NCBI GenBank assembly: GCA_021463505.1
Contig: JAJTYR010000004.1
Span: forward strand, 38,547 to 102,546
From: Burkholderiaceae bacterium
Lineage (GTDB): Bacteria > Pseudomonadota > Gammaproteobacteria > Burkholderiales > Burkholderiaceae_E
Direction of reading: 5' to 3'
Length of the DNA: 64,000 nucleotides
Shown: piece after piece, positions 9,988 through 20,022 of the stretch
How the letters are laid out: every line of letters begins with the position of its first letter
Numbering within the stretch: the first letter of the stretch is position 1
Program-made: the position numbers and the translations under genes
Notes under the pieces: model-generated
The model's input: only the letters and a program-made list of their open reading frames with translations
What the model was told of the DNA's origin: nothing
The model's database searches: none

Positions 9988-11907
9988 TCATTGCGGGTTG
10001 GATCGCTTGAGCGCGACGTCTTCGGAGAGTCGCGCCGCGAACGCCCCGACGTCGAGGACGCCGGACCCGGCCCCCCCGCGCGCGCGCACGGCCACCGTGC
10101 CAGCCTGCCGCTCCTTGTCGCCGACGACGAGGAGATACGGGATCTTCTGCAGGCTGCCTTCGCGGATTTTATAGTTGATTTTTTCGTTCCGCAAATCGGC
10201 CTGCACCCTAAACCCTTGTTTTCTCAATGTTTCCGCAACAGACGTTGCATATTGCGCCTGCGCATCGGTGATGTTCATGACGACCGCCTGGACGGGGGCC
10301 AGCCACATCGGGAGCGCCCCGGCGTGGTGCTCGATCAGGATGCCGATGAAGCGTTCGAGCGAACCGACGATCGCCCGATGCAGCATCACCGGCACGCGCC
10401 GCGTGTTGTCTTCGGCCACGTATTCCGCGCCGAGCCGGCCGGCCATGTTGAAATCGACCTGCATCGTGCCGCACTGCCATTCACGGCCGATCGCGTCTTT
10501 CAGCGTGTATTCGATCTTCGGGCCGTAGAAGGCCCCCTCGCCGGGCGAGATCGCGAATTCGCAATCGGCGCGGCGCAGGCTTTCCATCAGTGCCTGTTCG
10601 GCGCGCTCCCAGGCTTCGTCGGTGCCGACCCGCTTGTCGGGTCGCGTGGCGACCTTGTAGAGGATCTGTCCGAAGCCGAAGTCACGGTAGACCGCCTGAA
10701 GTTGCGCGGTGAACGCCACGCACTCGTCGAGGATCTGGTCCTCGGTGCAGAACACGTGGCCGTCGTCCTGCGTGAACCCGCGCACCCGCATGATGCCGTG
10801 CAGCGCACCGGACGGCTCGTTGCGATGGCATTGGCCGAATTCGCCGTAGCGCAGCGGCAGGTCACGGTACGAGCGCAGATCGGCCTTGAAGATCTGCACG
10901 TGCCCGGGGCAGTTCATCGGCTTGAGCGCGTAGTGCCGGTTCTCCGACTCGGTCGTGAACATGTTCTCGCGGTAGTTCTGCCAGTGACCGGTGCGCTCCC
11001 ACAGGCTGCGGTCGAGGATCTGCGGCCCCTTGACCTCCTGGTAGCCGCACTCCAGGTAGACGCCCCGCATGTACTGCTCGATCTGCTGCCACAGCGCCCA
11101 GCCCTTCGGGTGCCAGAACACCAGTCCCGGGGCCTCTTCCTGCATGTGAAACAGATCGAGTTCGCGCCCCAGCCGGCGGTGGTCGCGCTTCTCGGCCTCG
11201 GCCAGCATGTGCAGCCAGGCGTCCTGGTCCTCCTTCTTCGCCCAGGCAGTGCCGTAGATGCGCTGGAGCATCTCGTTCTTCGAGTCGCCGCGCCAGTAGG
11301 CGCCGGCCAGCTTCATCAGCTTGAACACCTTCAGTCGGCCCGTGGACGGCACGTGCGGACCGCGGCACAGATCGACGAAATCGCCCTCGCGATACAGCGT
11401 GATGGGTTCGCCGGCGGGAATCGAGGCGATGATCTCGGCCTTGTACTTCTCGCCGATCGACTCGAAGAACTCCACCGCCTCGTCGCGATCGCGCAGCTCG
11501 CGCACCACCGGCTCGTCCCTGGTCGCAAGCTCGACCATCTTCGCCTCGATGGCAACGAGATCTTCCGGCGTGAACGGGCGCTTGTAGGAGAAGTCGTAGT
11601 AGAAGCCGTTCTCGATCACCGGCCCGATCGTGACCTGCGCGTCGGGGAACAGCGTCTTGACCGCCCACGCGAGCAGGTGCGCGGTGGAGTGGCGGATGAC
11701 CTCCAGGCCATCCGGATCGCGGTCGGTGACGATCGCCACCGTGGCATCGGCTTCGATGCGGTGCGAGGTGTCGACCAGGCGCCCGTCGACGCGGCCGGCC
11801 AGCGCCGCCCTGGCCAGGCCGGCGCCGATCGATACGGCGACGTCGGCGACCGTCGGCGGCGCATCGAAGCGTCGTTGCGAACCATCGGGCAGCGTGATGA
11901 CGACCAT
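9988..11907 (-). CDS. thrS: Threonyl-tRNA synthetase
   Basis: This 639-residue class II synthetase starts at ATG 11907. It has an N-terminal TGS domain ([13 protein letters not shown]), the editing domain ([19 protein letters not shown], residues about 70-90), and a catalytic core with the zinc-ligand region [12 protein letters not shown] and the motif around [11 protein letters not shown]-terminal anticodon-binding domain ends in [12 protein letters not shown]. The open frame extends upstream through tRNA-Val; that part is not protein-coding. The gene lies 99 bases before infC, and the two are normally in one operon. Confidence 0.97.
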   Translation of the reverse strand: MVVITLPDGSQRRFDAPPTVADVAVSIGAGLARAALAGRVDGRLVDTSHRIEADATVAIVTDRDPDGLEVIRHSTAHLLAWAVKTLFPDAQVTIGPVIENGFYYDFSYKRPFTPEDLVAIEAKMVELATRDEPVVRELRDRDEAVEFFESIGEKYKAEIIASIPAGEPITLYREGDFVDLCRGPHVPSTGRLKVFKLMKLAGAYWRGDSKNEMLQRIYGTAWAKKEDQDAWLHMLAEAEKRDHRRLGRELDLFHMQEEAPGLVFWHPKGWALWQQIEQYMRGVYLECGYQEVKGPQILDRSLWERTGHWQNYRENMFTTESENRHYALKPMNCPGHVQIFKADLRSYRDLPLRYGEFGQCHRNEPSGALHGIMRVRGFTQDDGHVFCTEDQILDECVAFTAQLQAVYRDFGFGQILYKVATRPDKRVGTDEAWERAEQALMESLRRADCEFAISPGEGAFYGPKIEYTLKDAIGREWQCGTMQVDFNMAGRLGAEYVAEDNTRRVPVMLHRAIVGSLERFIGILIEHHAGALPMWLAPVQAVVMNITDAQAQYATSVAETLRKQGFRVQADLRNEKINYKIREGSLQKIPYLLVVGDKERQAGTVAVRARGGAGSGVLDVGAFAARLSEDVALKRSNPQ

Positions 11908-11975
11908 GGCGGGCGAACAGGGCGGCCGGCGCGGTAGCCGGTGCGCGGCGCGATGTCTGTGGACTGGTAGTTGAT

Positions 11976-12052
11976 TGGTAGGCGCGATTGGACTCGAACC
12001 AACGACCCCCACCATGTCAAGGTGGTGCTCTAACCAGCTGAGCTACGCGCCT
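11976..12052 (-). tRNA. tRNA-Val (anticodon GAC)
   Basis: A 77-nt cloverleaf with an encoded CCA. The acceptor AGGCGCG pairs perfectly with CGCGCCT. The anticodon stem CCACC/GGTGG holds the loop TTGACAT, which gives GAC and reads GUC. The T arm contains GGTTCGAGTCC. It lies 68 bases before thrS on the same strand. Confidence 0.97.
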
Positions 12053-12062
12053 GCAAACGAAA

Positions 12063-12068
12063 ATTATA
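12063..12068 (-). promoter_or_regulatory. TATAAT -10 box of tRNA-Val, overlapping the end of the permease gene
   Basis: A consensus TATAAT on the minus strand lies 11 bases before the tRNA-Val 5' end. It shares bases with the TAA stop codon of the upstream ABC permease gene (12064-12066), so any -35 contact must fall inside the permease coding sequence. No good -35 hexamer is visible. Confidence 0.55.
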
Positions 12069-13809
12069 CATCAGGCCGTGTCTGCTCCGAGAGAGCGACG
12101 CGCGACAGCCATACCACCGGCACCACGCCGACCAGCACGATCAATAACGCCGGCAGCGCCGCCTCGGCGAGCCGCTCGTCCGCGGCGAACTGGTAGGTGA
12201 TCACCGCCAGCGTGTCGAAGTCGAAGGGCCGCAATACGAGCGTCGCCGGCAACTCCTTCAGGCAGTCGATCGCCACCAGCAGCGCTGCGGCGCCGACGCT
12301 GCGGCGCATCAGCGGCCAGTGCACTTCGCGCAGCACTTCGAGGGGTCGGCGCCCGAGGCTGCGCGCGCTGTGGTCCATCGACGGACTGATGCGTTCGAGG
12401 CCCGACTCGACGCCCTGGTAGGCCACCGAGAAAAATCGCACCGCGTACGCGTAGACGACCGCGGCCACGCTGCCGCCGGCCAGCAGTGCCGGCGTTCCCA
12501 GCCAGCCGGTGAGCGGCGCCAGCATCCGGTCGAGCGCCCCGGAGAGAATCAGCAGGCCTACGCCGAGCACCACACCGGGCAGCGCGTAGCCGGTATTGGA
12601 GAACAACAGGGCGGCGCGCAGCGTCGGCGACGAGGCGACCCGCGCCGAGTACGCAGCCACCAGCGCGACCGGCAGGACGATCACCGCGCCGCAGGCGGCC
12701 AGCAGCGCGGTGTTGCCGATCCAGCGCGGCAATCGCGCATCGAGCGCGCCGCCGCCGCTGACCCAGGCCCAGGCGAGCAGCGCCGCCGGCAGGACGAAGC
12801 CCAGCACCACTGGCACGGCACAGACGAAGGTCGCGCGCCAGGCGGCAACCCCGCACAGGCGCCGACGCGGCTCGGGCCGAGGATTGCGCACGTAGAACTG
12901 CATCCGCCCGCGCTGGCCGCGCTCGAGCGTGAGCACCGCGATCACGATCACCAGCAGCATCGCCGACAGCCGCGCCGCCCCGCCGCGGTCGCCCATCCCC
13001 TGCCAGGCGCGATAGATGCCCGCCGTGAAGCTGTCGACCGAGAAGTACGCCACCGTGCCGAAATCGGCCAGCGTCTCCATCATCGCCAGCGCGCACCCGG
13101 CGACCACTGCCGGCCTGGCCACCGGCCAGGTGACACGCCACCAGACGAGGCGGCGAGTCATGCCGAGCGAGCGTGCGGCCTCGGCCAGCGACGGATTGCG
13201 GTCGGCGAACGCCGCGCGCGCGAGCAGGTAGACGTACGGATACAGCGCCAGCCCGAGGAACAACCCCGCCGCCGGCCACGAATGGATGTCCGGAAACCAG
13301 TAGTCGCCGACCTCCCAGCCGGTGAGTTGGCGCAGGCCGGTCTGCAGCGGACCGTAACTGGCGAGAAAATCGGTGTAGGCGTAGGCCATCACGAACGCGG
13401 GCGTCGACAGTGGCAGCACGAGCATCCACGCCAGTGCGCGCCGGCCCGGGAACTCGCAGGCGGCCACCAGCCAGCCGCTGCCCACGCCGATCAGCAGCAC
13501 CACCGCCAGCACGGCCGCGGCGAGCTTTGCGGTGGTGAGCGTGTAGTGCGGCAGCACCGTGCCGAACAGGTGCGCGAGCGCTCCGTCGGCTTGCGGGTCG
13601 GCCGGCGCGAATGCGAGCCACAGCACCGCGACGATCGGCGCAGCCACCGCGAGCGCGGCAAGCACCGAGCCGAGGGCGAGCAATCGCGGCGAAAAACCCA
13701 GTGAGGGATCGATGCGCAGCCAGCCCCGGGCCGCCGGTGGATCGGCCGGTGCAGCGGCAGGTCGGTCGACAGCTGAGCCGGTCGATGAACCGGCAGGAAG
13801 ATTCGGCAC
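12064..13809 (-). CDS. Iron-type ABC transporter permease (FbpB-like, fused two-domain)
   Basis: This 581-residue inner-membrane permease carries two homologous halves, each with about six membrane helices and an EAA-type cytoplasmic loop. The loops lie near RSLGMTRRLVWWRVTWPVARPA (first half) and near LGRRPLEVLREVHWPLM (second half). This duplicated layout is typical of ferric iron and thiamine importers (FbpB, ThiP). The N-terminus has a Pro/Ala-rich cytoplasmic stretch of about 30 residues before the first helix. The start is a GTG at 13809. It is divergent from its presumed ATPase gene, with only 48 bases between them, and no periplasmic binding protein lies next to either gene. Iron is the likeliest cargo by resemblance only. 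Confidence 0.82.
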   Translation of the reverse strand: MPNLPAGSSTGSAVDRPAAAPADPPAARGWLRIDPSLGFSPRLLALGSVLAALAVAAPIVAVLWLAFAPADPQADGALAHLFGTVLPHYTLTTAKLAAAVLAVVLLIGVGSGWLVAACEFPGRRALAWMLVLPLSTPAFVMAYAYTDFLASYGPLQTGLRQLTGWEVGDYWFPDIHSWPAAGLFLGLALYPYVYLLARAAFADRNPSLAEAARSLGMTRRLVWWRVTWPVARPAVVAGCALAMMETLADFGTVAYFSVDSFTAGIYRAWQGMGDRGGAARLSAMLLVIVIAVLTLERGQRGRMQFYVRNPRPEPRRRLCGVAAWRATFVCAVPVVLGFVLPAALLAWAWVSGGGALDARLPRWIGNTALLAACGAVIVLPVALVAAYSARVASSPTLRAALLFSNTGYALPGVVLGVGLLILSGALDRMLAPLTGWLGTPALLAGGSVAAVVYAYAVRFFSVAYQGVESGLERISPSMDHSARSLGRRPLEVLREVHWPLMRRSVGAAALLVAIDCLKELPATLVLRPFDFDTLAVITYQFAADERLAEAALPALLIVLVGVVPVVWLSRVALSEQTRPDV

Positions 13810-13841
13810 GGATTGACTGGCACTACAATCGGGGAACGGGA

Positions 13842-13847
13842 ATTATA
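13842..13847 (-). promoter_or_regulatory. TATAAT -10 box in the divergent ABC permease/ATPase gap
   Basis: The 48-base gap between the permease and ATPase starts holds a perfect TATAAT on the minus strand, placed to give a leader of about 25 bases for the permease. The expected -35 position falls at the very start of the ATPase gene and matches poorly. The plus strand has a TACAAT at 13824-13829 that could serve the ATPase. I looked for a Fur box and saw no convincing 19-bp palindrome. Confidence 0.4.
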
Positions 13848-13857
13848 GGTATTTGCA

Positions 13858-15000
13858 ATGGCTACGAATCCGCCCGCGCCGTCGGGCACGACCGCACTGC
13901 AGGTCGACGACCTGCACGTTGCCTTCCACGACGGCGCGCGCGGCACGGCTCGTGTGCTCGACGGTCTGGCCTTCGAGTTGCGCGCGGGGGAGATCGGCTG
14001 CCTGCTCGGTGCTTCCGGCTGCGGCAAGACCACTGCACTGCGCACGATCGCCGGCTTCGTACGCCCCGACCGCGGCGCGGTGCGCATCGGCCATCGCTGC
14101 GTGGCCTCGCCGCGCGACTGGATCGAGCCGGAGCAGCGCGGCGTCGGCGTCGTCTTCCAGGACTATGCCCTCTTTCCACACCTCGACGTCGCCGCCAACG
14201 TCGCCTTCGGGCTGCGTGCGCGACCGGCCACCGAGCGTCCGACGCGGGTCGCCGCGATGCTCGAACTGGTGGGCCTGCCCGGTATCGCGCGCCGCTTTCC
14301 GCACGAACTCTCGGGCGGCCAACAGCAACGCGTCGCACTCGCGCGCGCACTCGCTCCGGCACCGTCGATCCTGCTGCTCGACGAGCCGTTCTCGAACCTC
14401 GATCCCGACCTGCGCGAGCGTCTCGCGCTCGAGTTGCGCGAAATCCTGAAGCGTCACGGAACGACGGCGCTGCTGGTCACCCACGACCAGTACGAGGCCT
14501 TCGCGCTGGCCGACCGGGTCGGCGTGATGGACGCCGGACACATCGAGCAGTGGGACACGCCCTACCGGCTCTATCACCAGCCGGCGACACGGCAGGTGGC
14601 CGATTTCGTCGGACTCGGCGCCTTCCTGCCGGGGCGCCTCGAGCATCGTGACGGCAACACTTTCGTGCACCTCGAACTGGGCACGCTGCCGATCCACGCG
14701 CGCACCGACCAGGCGATCGCCGGTGCCAGCGCCAATCTGCGCGGCGAGGTCACCGTGCTGCTGCGGCCCGACGACGTGATCCACGACGACAGCAGCCCGC
14801 TTCGGGCCGAGGTGGTGCGCAAGGCGTTCCGCGGCGCGCAGTTCCTCTACACGCTGCGCCTGGTCAGCGGCCAGAAGCTGCTCGCCCTGGTGCCGAGCCA
14901 CCACAATCACGCGGTGGGCGAGCGCATCGGCGTGCGCTTCGACGCCGATCACATCGTGACGTTCAGTCCGGAGAGCGGCGCGCGCGCCGTCGGTGGCTGA
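13858..15000 (+). CDS. ABC transporter ATP-binding protein (FbpC/PotA type)
   Basis: This 380-residue ATPase energises a periplasmic-binding-protein-dependent importer. Walker A is GASGCGKTT (about residues 51-59), the Q-loop is [11 protein letters not shown], the signature is [15 protein letters not shown], and Walker B plus D-loop is [12 protein letters not shown]. After about residue 240 a C-terminal regulatory TOBE-like domain follows ([14 protein letters not shown]), as in FbpC, PotA and MalK. The gene is divergent from the two-domain permease, its likely partner. The ATG at 13858 lacks a clear ribosome-binding site. Confidence 0.9.
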   Translation: MATNPPAPSGTTALQVDDLHVAFHDGARGTARVLDGLAFELRAGEIGCLLGASGCGKTTALRTIAGFVRPDRGAVRIGHRCVASPRDWIEPEQRGVGVVFQDYALFPHLDVAANVAFGLRARPATERPTRVAAMLELVGLPGIARRFPHELSGGQQQRVALARALAPAPSILLLDEPFSNLDPDLRERLALELREILKRHGTTALLVTHDQYEAFALADRVGVMDAGHIEQWDTPYRLYHQPATRQVADFVGLGAFLPGRLEHRDGNTFVHLELGTLPIHARTDQAIAGASANLRGEVTVLLRPDDVIHDDSSPLRAEVVRKAFRGAQFLYTLRLVSGQKLLALVPSHHNHAVGERIGVRFDADHIVTFSPESGARAVGG

Positions 15001-15002
15001 CG

Positions 15003-15019
15003 CGGTGCGCAACGCACCG
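15003..15019. terminator. Small hairpin between convergent ABC genes
   Basis: A 7-bp stem (CGGTGCG with CGCACCG) and a CAA loop lie 2 bases after the stop of the FbpC-like gene, in a 53-base gap facing livF. There is no U tract on either strand, so this is at best a weak or Rho-assisted transcript end. Confidence 0.3.
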
Positions 15020-15053
15020 TCCGGCGCGTTCGCACACCGGCGGACAGGTACGT

Positions 15054-15767
<714 letters not shown>

Positions 15768-15801
15768 GATCGAACCGGTACGCCGCGCGTGGCCAGGCCC
15801 G

Positions 15802-16572
15802 CTAATCGGCGTTCTCCTCACCCAGGTAGGCGGTCTGCACGTCGGCATTGGCGCGAATCTGCACGGGCGTGCCGGTGGCGATGACACGGCCATTGACCAT
15901 CACGGTGATTTCGTCCGAAACGCGGAACACCGCGTCCATGTCGTGCTCGACCAGCAGGATCGCGTGTTCGGACTTCAGTCCCCCGAGCAGCGACAGCATG
16001 CGTTCGGACTCTTCGGCGCCCATGCCTGCCAGCGGCTCGTCGAGCACCAGCACGCGCGGGCCCGTGGCCAGGCACATCGCGATCTCGAGCTGGCGTTTCT
16101 GGCCGTGCGACAGCGTGCCGGCGACGAGGTGCGCCTGCGCCGCGAGCCCGGCGCGCTCGAGCGCGCGCAACGCCGCTTCCCGGCTCCTCACACACGCGGC
16201 AGCCGGGGTGAGCCAGTCGAAGGGACGTTGCATCCGCGCCTGCGCGCTCAACCGGCAGTTCTCCAGCACGGTGAACGGCGCGTAGATCGTGTTGCGCTGG
16301 TAACTGCGGCCCAATCCGGCCTGCGCGCGCCGCGGCTGCGACCACCGCGAGACGTCCTGCCCGAGCAGTTCCACGATGCCCTCGCTCGCCTGGATCTCGC
16401 CGCACAGCAGGTTGATCAAGGTGGACTTGCCGGCACCGTTGGTGCCGATCACCGCGTGGACCGTGCCCTGGCGTACCGCGACCGACACGTCGTCGACGGC
16501 CTTCAGGCCGCCGAAGCTGCGCGAGATGTTGCGCGCGCGCAGCAACACCCCGCCGGCGCGCGGCTCAGGCAT
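15802..16572 (-). CDS. livG: Branched-chain amino acid type ABC ATPase, LivG family
   Basis: This 256-residue LivG-type ATPase has Walker A GTNGAGKSTLINLLCG, the family Q-loop GLGRSYQRNTIYAPF, the signature LSHGQKRQLEIAM and Walker B VLVLDEPLAGMGAEE. The LSHG form of the signature (His for Gly) is usual in LivG. Its start overlaps the 3' end of livM by 8 bases, which suggests translational coupling. Confidence 0.93.
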   Translation of the reverse strand: MPEPRAGGVLLRARNISRSFGGLKAVDDVSVAVRQGTVHAVIGTNGAGKSTLINLLCGEIQASEGIVELLGQDVSRWSQPRRAQAGLGRSYQRNTIYAPFTVLENCRLSAQARMQRPFDWLTPAAACVRSREAALRALERAGLAAQAHLVAGTLSHGQKRQLEIAMCLATGPRVLVLDEPLAGMGAEESERMLSLLGGLKSEHAILLVEHDMDAVFRVSDEITVMVNGRVIATGTPVQIRANADVQTAYLGEENAD

Positions 16573-17560
16573 GGCGCAGCCTGCGCAGACTCGCCACGCG
16601 CCTTCCCAGCTGCCGCCCGATTCCGACGATGCCGTCGGGCATCAGCGCGACACAGGCGATGATCGCGAACCCCAGCATGAGCTGCCAGTGCTGCGCCAGC
16701 GCACCGAAGATCGCCTCCGACTGGAACAGCTCCTGCAGCAGCACGAATGCGAAGGCCCCCACCACCGCTCCACGCAGGCTGCCCAGCCCCCCGAGGATGA
16801 TCATGATCAGGACCGCGCCCGATTGATGCCAGGACAGCAGTTCCGGGCTCACGAACCCGTCCTTCAGCGCGTACAGGAACCCGGCCAGACCGGCGAGCAT
16901 TCCCGCCAGCACGAACGCGGCGAGCTTGTAGCCGTAAGTGGCGAACCCTACCGCGCGCATGCGCTGCTCGTTCACGCGAATGCCGGCCAGCGCCCGGCCG
17001 AAACGGCTGCGCACGAGAAACGTCAGCAGCACGAAGGTGACGACGAGAAACACGAGCACGAAGTAGTAGAACGTGTGGCCACTGTCGAGATCGAACGGCT
17101 GCCAGCCGCCAATCGACAGAACGGGTCTGAAGTAGACATAGATGCCATCGCTGCCGCGGCCGAGCGCCGTGTCGTGGAACACGTAGTAGGCCATCTGCGC
17201 GAACGCGAGCGTCACCATGATGAAATAGATGCCGCGCGTGCGCAGCGACAGGGCCCCCACCGCCAGCGCGCAGGCGCCGGCCGCGAGCACCGCCGCCGGC
17301 AGCAGCAGCAGCAGCGGGGCGGGGCCGCTTTGCGGCGTGAGCAGTGCCGCGGTGTACGCGGCAATGCCGAGGAACGCCGCGTGGCCGAAACAGACCAGGC
17401 CGGTCTGCCCCACCAGCAATTCGAGGCTGAGTGCGAAGATCGCGAGGATCATGATCTTCGTGACCAGGTCGATCGCGAACGTGCCGCCGAACACCGGAAA
17501 CGCGGCGAGCGCCAGCGCGGCGACGATCGCCGGCACCACGCGCACGCACAGGTCGTTCAT
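16565..17560 (-). CDS. livM: Branched-chain amino acid type ABC permease, LivM family
   Basis: This 331-residue permease has about 8-9 hydrophobic segments and the LivM/LivH loop GIRVNEQRMRAVGFATYGYK (about residues 192-211) that contacts the ATPases. The segment LGGLGSLRGAVVGAF follows, typical of the family. It starts 12 bases after livH. Confidence 0.93.
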   Translation of the reverse strand: MNDLCVRVVPAIVAALALAAFPVFGGTFAIDLVTKIMILAIFALSLELLVGQTGLVCFGHAAFLGIAAYTAALLTPQSGPAPLLLLLPAAVLAAGACALAVGALSLRTRGIYFIMVTLAFAQMAYYVFHDTALGRGSDGIYVYFRPVLSIGGWQPFDLDSGHTFYYFVLVFLVVTFVLLTFLVRSRFGRALAGIRVNEQRMRAVGFATYGYKLAAFVLAGMLAGLAGFLYALKDGFVSPELLSWHQSGAVLIMIILGGLGSLRGAVVGAFAFVLLQELFQSEAIFGALAQHWQLMLGFAIIACVALMPDGIVGIGRQLGRRVASLRRLRHA

Positions 17561-17572
17561 CGGGTTCGATTC

Positions 17573-18454
17573 TCAGACCGTGCGGAACAGCCCCTCGGGC
17601 CGCCACAGCAGAATCGCCGCCATCAGCAGGTACACCAGTACGCCGGCGGCCTGCGGGAAGAAGACGGCCCCGAAGGTGTCGACGAAGCCCACCAGCAGCG
17701 CAGCCACCAGCGCGCCGCGGATCGAGCCGATGCCGCCGATCACCACCACCACGAAACAGATGATGAGCACCTGGTTGCCCATGCCCGGATAGACCGACGA
17801 CACCGGCGCGGCGATCGCACCGGCCAGCGCCGCGAGCGCGACACCAGCCGAGAACACCACCCGATAGAGGAACTTGATGTCGACGCCCATTGCCTGGACC
17901 ATCTCGCGGTTCGAGGCACCGGCGCGCACCGTCATGCCGAGCCGGGTGCGTGTGATGACCCAGAACAGCGCAAGCACGACCACCACGCAGACCGCCGAAA
18001 TGAACAGCCGATAGACCGGATAGGTCATCAGTTCGCCGAGCGGCAGCGTTCCTGCGAGCCACTCGGGCGCGCGCACGCCGTGCACGTCGTTGTCGACCAG
18101 GATGCTGCGGGTCTCCTCGAAAACGAGGATCAGCGCGTAGGTCATCAGCACCTGCTGCAGGTGTTCACGCTCGTACAGGTAGCTGAAGAAGACCCACTCG
18201 AGCAGGTAGCCCAGCGCCACGGAGATCACGATCGACACGGCCAGCGTCGCGAAGAAGCCGCCGCCCACCGTCTGTTCGACCAGCGGCGCCAGCGCGAACG
18301 CCATGTAGGCGCCGATCATGTAGAAGCTGCCGTGCGCCAGGTTGATGACGCCCATGATCCCGAAGATCAGCGTGAGGCCGCTGGCGACCAGGAACAGCAG
18401 CAGACCGTACTGGACGGCGTTCAGGCACTGAACGAGAAAGACGACCGGATCCAT
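17573..18454 (-). CDS. livH: Branched-chain amino acid type ABC permease, LivH family
   Basis: This 293-residue permease has the LivH N-terminal pattern (YGLLLFLVASGLTLIFGIMG, then NLAHGSFYMIGAY), the ATPase-contact loop (RAGASNREMVQAMGVDI) and the segment GGIGSIRGALVAALLVG near the C-terminus. It lies about 104 bases after the binding-protein gene and 12 bases before livM. Confidence 0.94.
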   Translation of the reverse strand: MDPVVFLVQCLNAVQYGLLLFLVASGLTLIFGIMGVINLAHGSFYMIGAYMAFALAPLVEQTVGGGFFATLAVSIVISVALGYLLEWVFFSYLYEREHLQQVLMTYALILVFEETRSILVDNDVHGVRAPEWLAGTLPLGELMTYPVYRLFISAVCVVVVLALFWVITRTRLGMTVRAGASNREMVQAMGVDIKFLYRVVFSAGVALAALAGAIAAPVSSVYPGMGNQVLIICFVVVVIGGIGSIRGALVAALLVGFVDTFGAVFFPQAAGVLVYLLMAAILLWRPEGLFRTV

Positions 18455-18558
18455 GCGTCAGGGCTCTCAGTACTGCGACCGTCCCACGCAGGGGCCAGCC
18501 GTGCAGGCCCGCTGGCGGGCGACACCCGGTCGCACGACAGCGGGCAACCGGCATCGAC

Positions 18559-19725
18559 TTACATGCGGCAGCCACGACCCGGATCGGCCAGCGCCTTCAC
18601 CGCGACACCCTGCACCTGGTTCGCCCTGCCCACGACCTTGCGCAGGTAGATGTCCTGCACGGGGTTGTGCGACTTCGACAGCGTGAACGCGCCGCGCGGA
18701 CTGTCGATGCGCGCCCTGGCCATTGCCGCGTACATCGGGTCGCGCCTGCTCAGGTCGCCCTTGACTGCCGCCAGGCCGGTGGCCAGCAGTTGCGCGGCAT
18801 CGTAGCCCTGTACCGCATAGACGTCGGGCTGCAGCTTGTAGGCCTTCGCGTAGGCCAGCCGGAACGCCTTGTCCTTCGCATTGTCCAGCCCGTCGGCATA
18901 GTGCAGCGTCGTCAGCAGCCCCTGCGCGGATTCCCCCTGGGCCTCGAGCGTGCCGTCGGTGAGGAAGCCGGCGCCGTAAAGCGGAATCGTCCTGCCCAGA
19001 CCGGCGGCCGCGTAGTCCTTGACGAACTTCACCGCGCCGCCGCCGGCGAAGAACGTGTAGACGGCATCGGGCTTGAGCGAAGCGATTTCGGTGAGCAGCG
19101 CCTGGAACTCCACGTTCGGGAACGGCAGCGTGAGGTCCTTGAGCACCTTGCCGCCGGCCTTGGTGAAGCTCTCCTTGAAGCCGTTGACACTTTCGTCACC
19201 GGCGGCGTATTTCCAGGTGATGGTGACCGCTGTCTTGTGGCCGCGCTTCGCAACCACCTCGCCCATCGCGAACCCCGGTTGCCAGTTCGAGAACGAGGTC
19301 CGGAAGATGTTCGGCGCGCACATCGGCCCCGTGACCGCGTCGGCACCGGCATTGGGCACGATCAGCAGCGTGCCGCTGTCCCTGGCCGCCTTGGCCATCG
19401 CCATTGCGACGCCCGAGTGGACCGTGCCCACGACCACGTCGACCTGGTCGCGCTTGATCAGCTTGTTGACGTTGTCGGTGCCCTTGGACGGATCGCTCTC
19501 GTCGTCGACCCGCACGAATTCCACCGCCTGTCCGCCCAGTTTGCCGCCGAGCTCTTCGACGAACAGCCGGAAGCCGTTCTCGATCGCGGTGCCGAGGGCG
19601 GCATAGGTGCCGGTATAGGGCAGCATGAACCCGACCTTCACCGGCTTGCCCTGCGCCGCGGCCGTCCCGGCCATCGTCGCGACCGCCGCGGCGACCGCCA
19701 GTTTCACTGCATGTCTCCTGTCCAT
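18559..19725 (-). CDS. Periplasmic binding protein of the Liv-type ABC importer
   Basis: This 388-residue type I periplasmic binding protein starts at ATG 19725, 7 bases after AGGAGA. A Sec signal peptide covers about residues 1-24 (MDRRHAVKLAVAAAVATMAG, cleavage near TAAAQG). The mature part begins KPVKVGFMLPYTGTYAALG and ends in ADPGRGCRM, an ending I associate with burkholderial binding proteins for aromatic acids. The subgroup is therefore more likely aromatic-compound or amide binding than strictly Leu/Ile/Val, but that is inference. It is the first gene of the five-gene operon and is preceded by a leader of about 258 bases. Confidence 0.9.
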   Translation of the reverse strand: MDRRHAVKLAVAAAVATMAGTAAAQGKPVKVGFMLPYTGTYAALGTAIENGFRLFVEELGGKLGGQAVEFVRVDDESDPSKGTDNVNKLIKRDQVDVVVGTVHSGVAMAMAKAARDSGTLLIVPNAGADAVTGPMCAPNIFRTSFSNWQPGFAMGEVVAKRGHKTAVTITWKYAAGDESVNGFKESFTKAGGKVLKDLTLPFPNVEFQALLTEIASLKPDAVYTFFAGGGAVKFVKDYAAAGLGRTIPLYGAGFLTDGTLEAQGESAQGLLTTLHYADGLDNAKDKAFRLAYAKAYKLQPDVYAVQGYDAAQLLATGLAAVKGDLSRRDPMYAAMARARIDSPRGAFTLSKSHNPVQDIYLRKVVGRANQVQGVAVKALADPGRGCRM

Positions 19726-20022
19726 CGAACGATCTCCTCTGCTTGACAAGTGGCTGGTTCACCCTCGGCCCGGCGGCAACCGCATCGGGAACGCTCGAAC
19801 CACGACCCCGGAACCATGGCCGACGAAGATTGCGCTGTCGGCCGCACGAGCGCAACCACGGGGCTTCCCCGATGCCCCGGGCGCGCGTCGCGTACGCCAC
19901 ATCCGCGATGCTGCTTCGAAAAGGCACGGGAAACCGGTGGGACGCTGCCGCACGGCGAATCGCCGGCCCGGCAGGGCCGGCGGCGTATGCACCGTAATTC
20001 CCTGGTCGGATCGTGTCAAGAA
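19726..20022 (-). other. Leader of the Liv-type operon with an early hairpin
   Basis: This 297-base stretch has no convincing gene. Transcription from the promoter at 19991-20019 would give an untranslated leader of about 258 bases. Near its 5' end is a perfect 9-bp hairpin with a 4-nt loop (19961-19982, arms CGCCGGCCC and GGGCCGGCG). A 47-codon open frame on the minus strand within it has no ribosome-binding site and no obvious regulatory codon run, so I do not call it a gene. Confidence 0.4.
19991..20019 (-). promoter_or_regulatory. Sigma-70 type promoter of the Liv-type operon
   Basis: On the minus strand a consensus TTGACA (20014-20019) stands 17 bases before TACGGT (19991-19996). The -35 match is perfect and the -10 keeps the key T, A and final T. 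It starts just beyond the stop codon of the DUF1631 gene, so that gene and the importer are separate units unless there is read-through. Confidence 0.6.

Noticed and set aside
11908..12015. Longer N-terminus for thrS
   Set aside because: It would translate tRNA-Val; the TGS domain begins right at ATG 11907.
13810..13857. Possible Fur box in the divergent ABC gap
   Set aside because: Only scattered A/T matches; no 19-bp palindrome near the consensus.
19743..19748. TTGACA on the plus strand just upstream of the Liv binding-protein gene
   Set aside because: No -10 at proper distance and it would read antisense to the DUF1631 gene; part of a small CTTGACAAG palindrome-like stretch.
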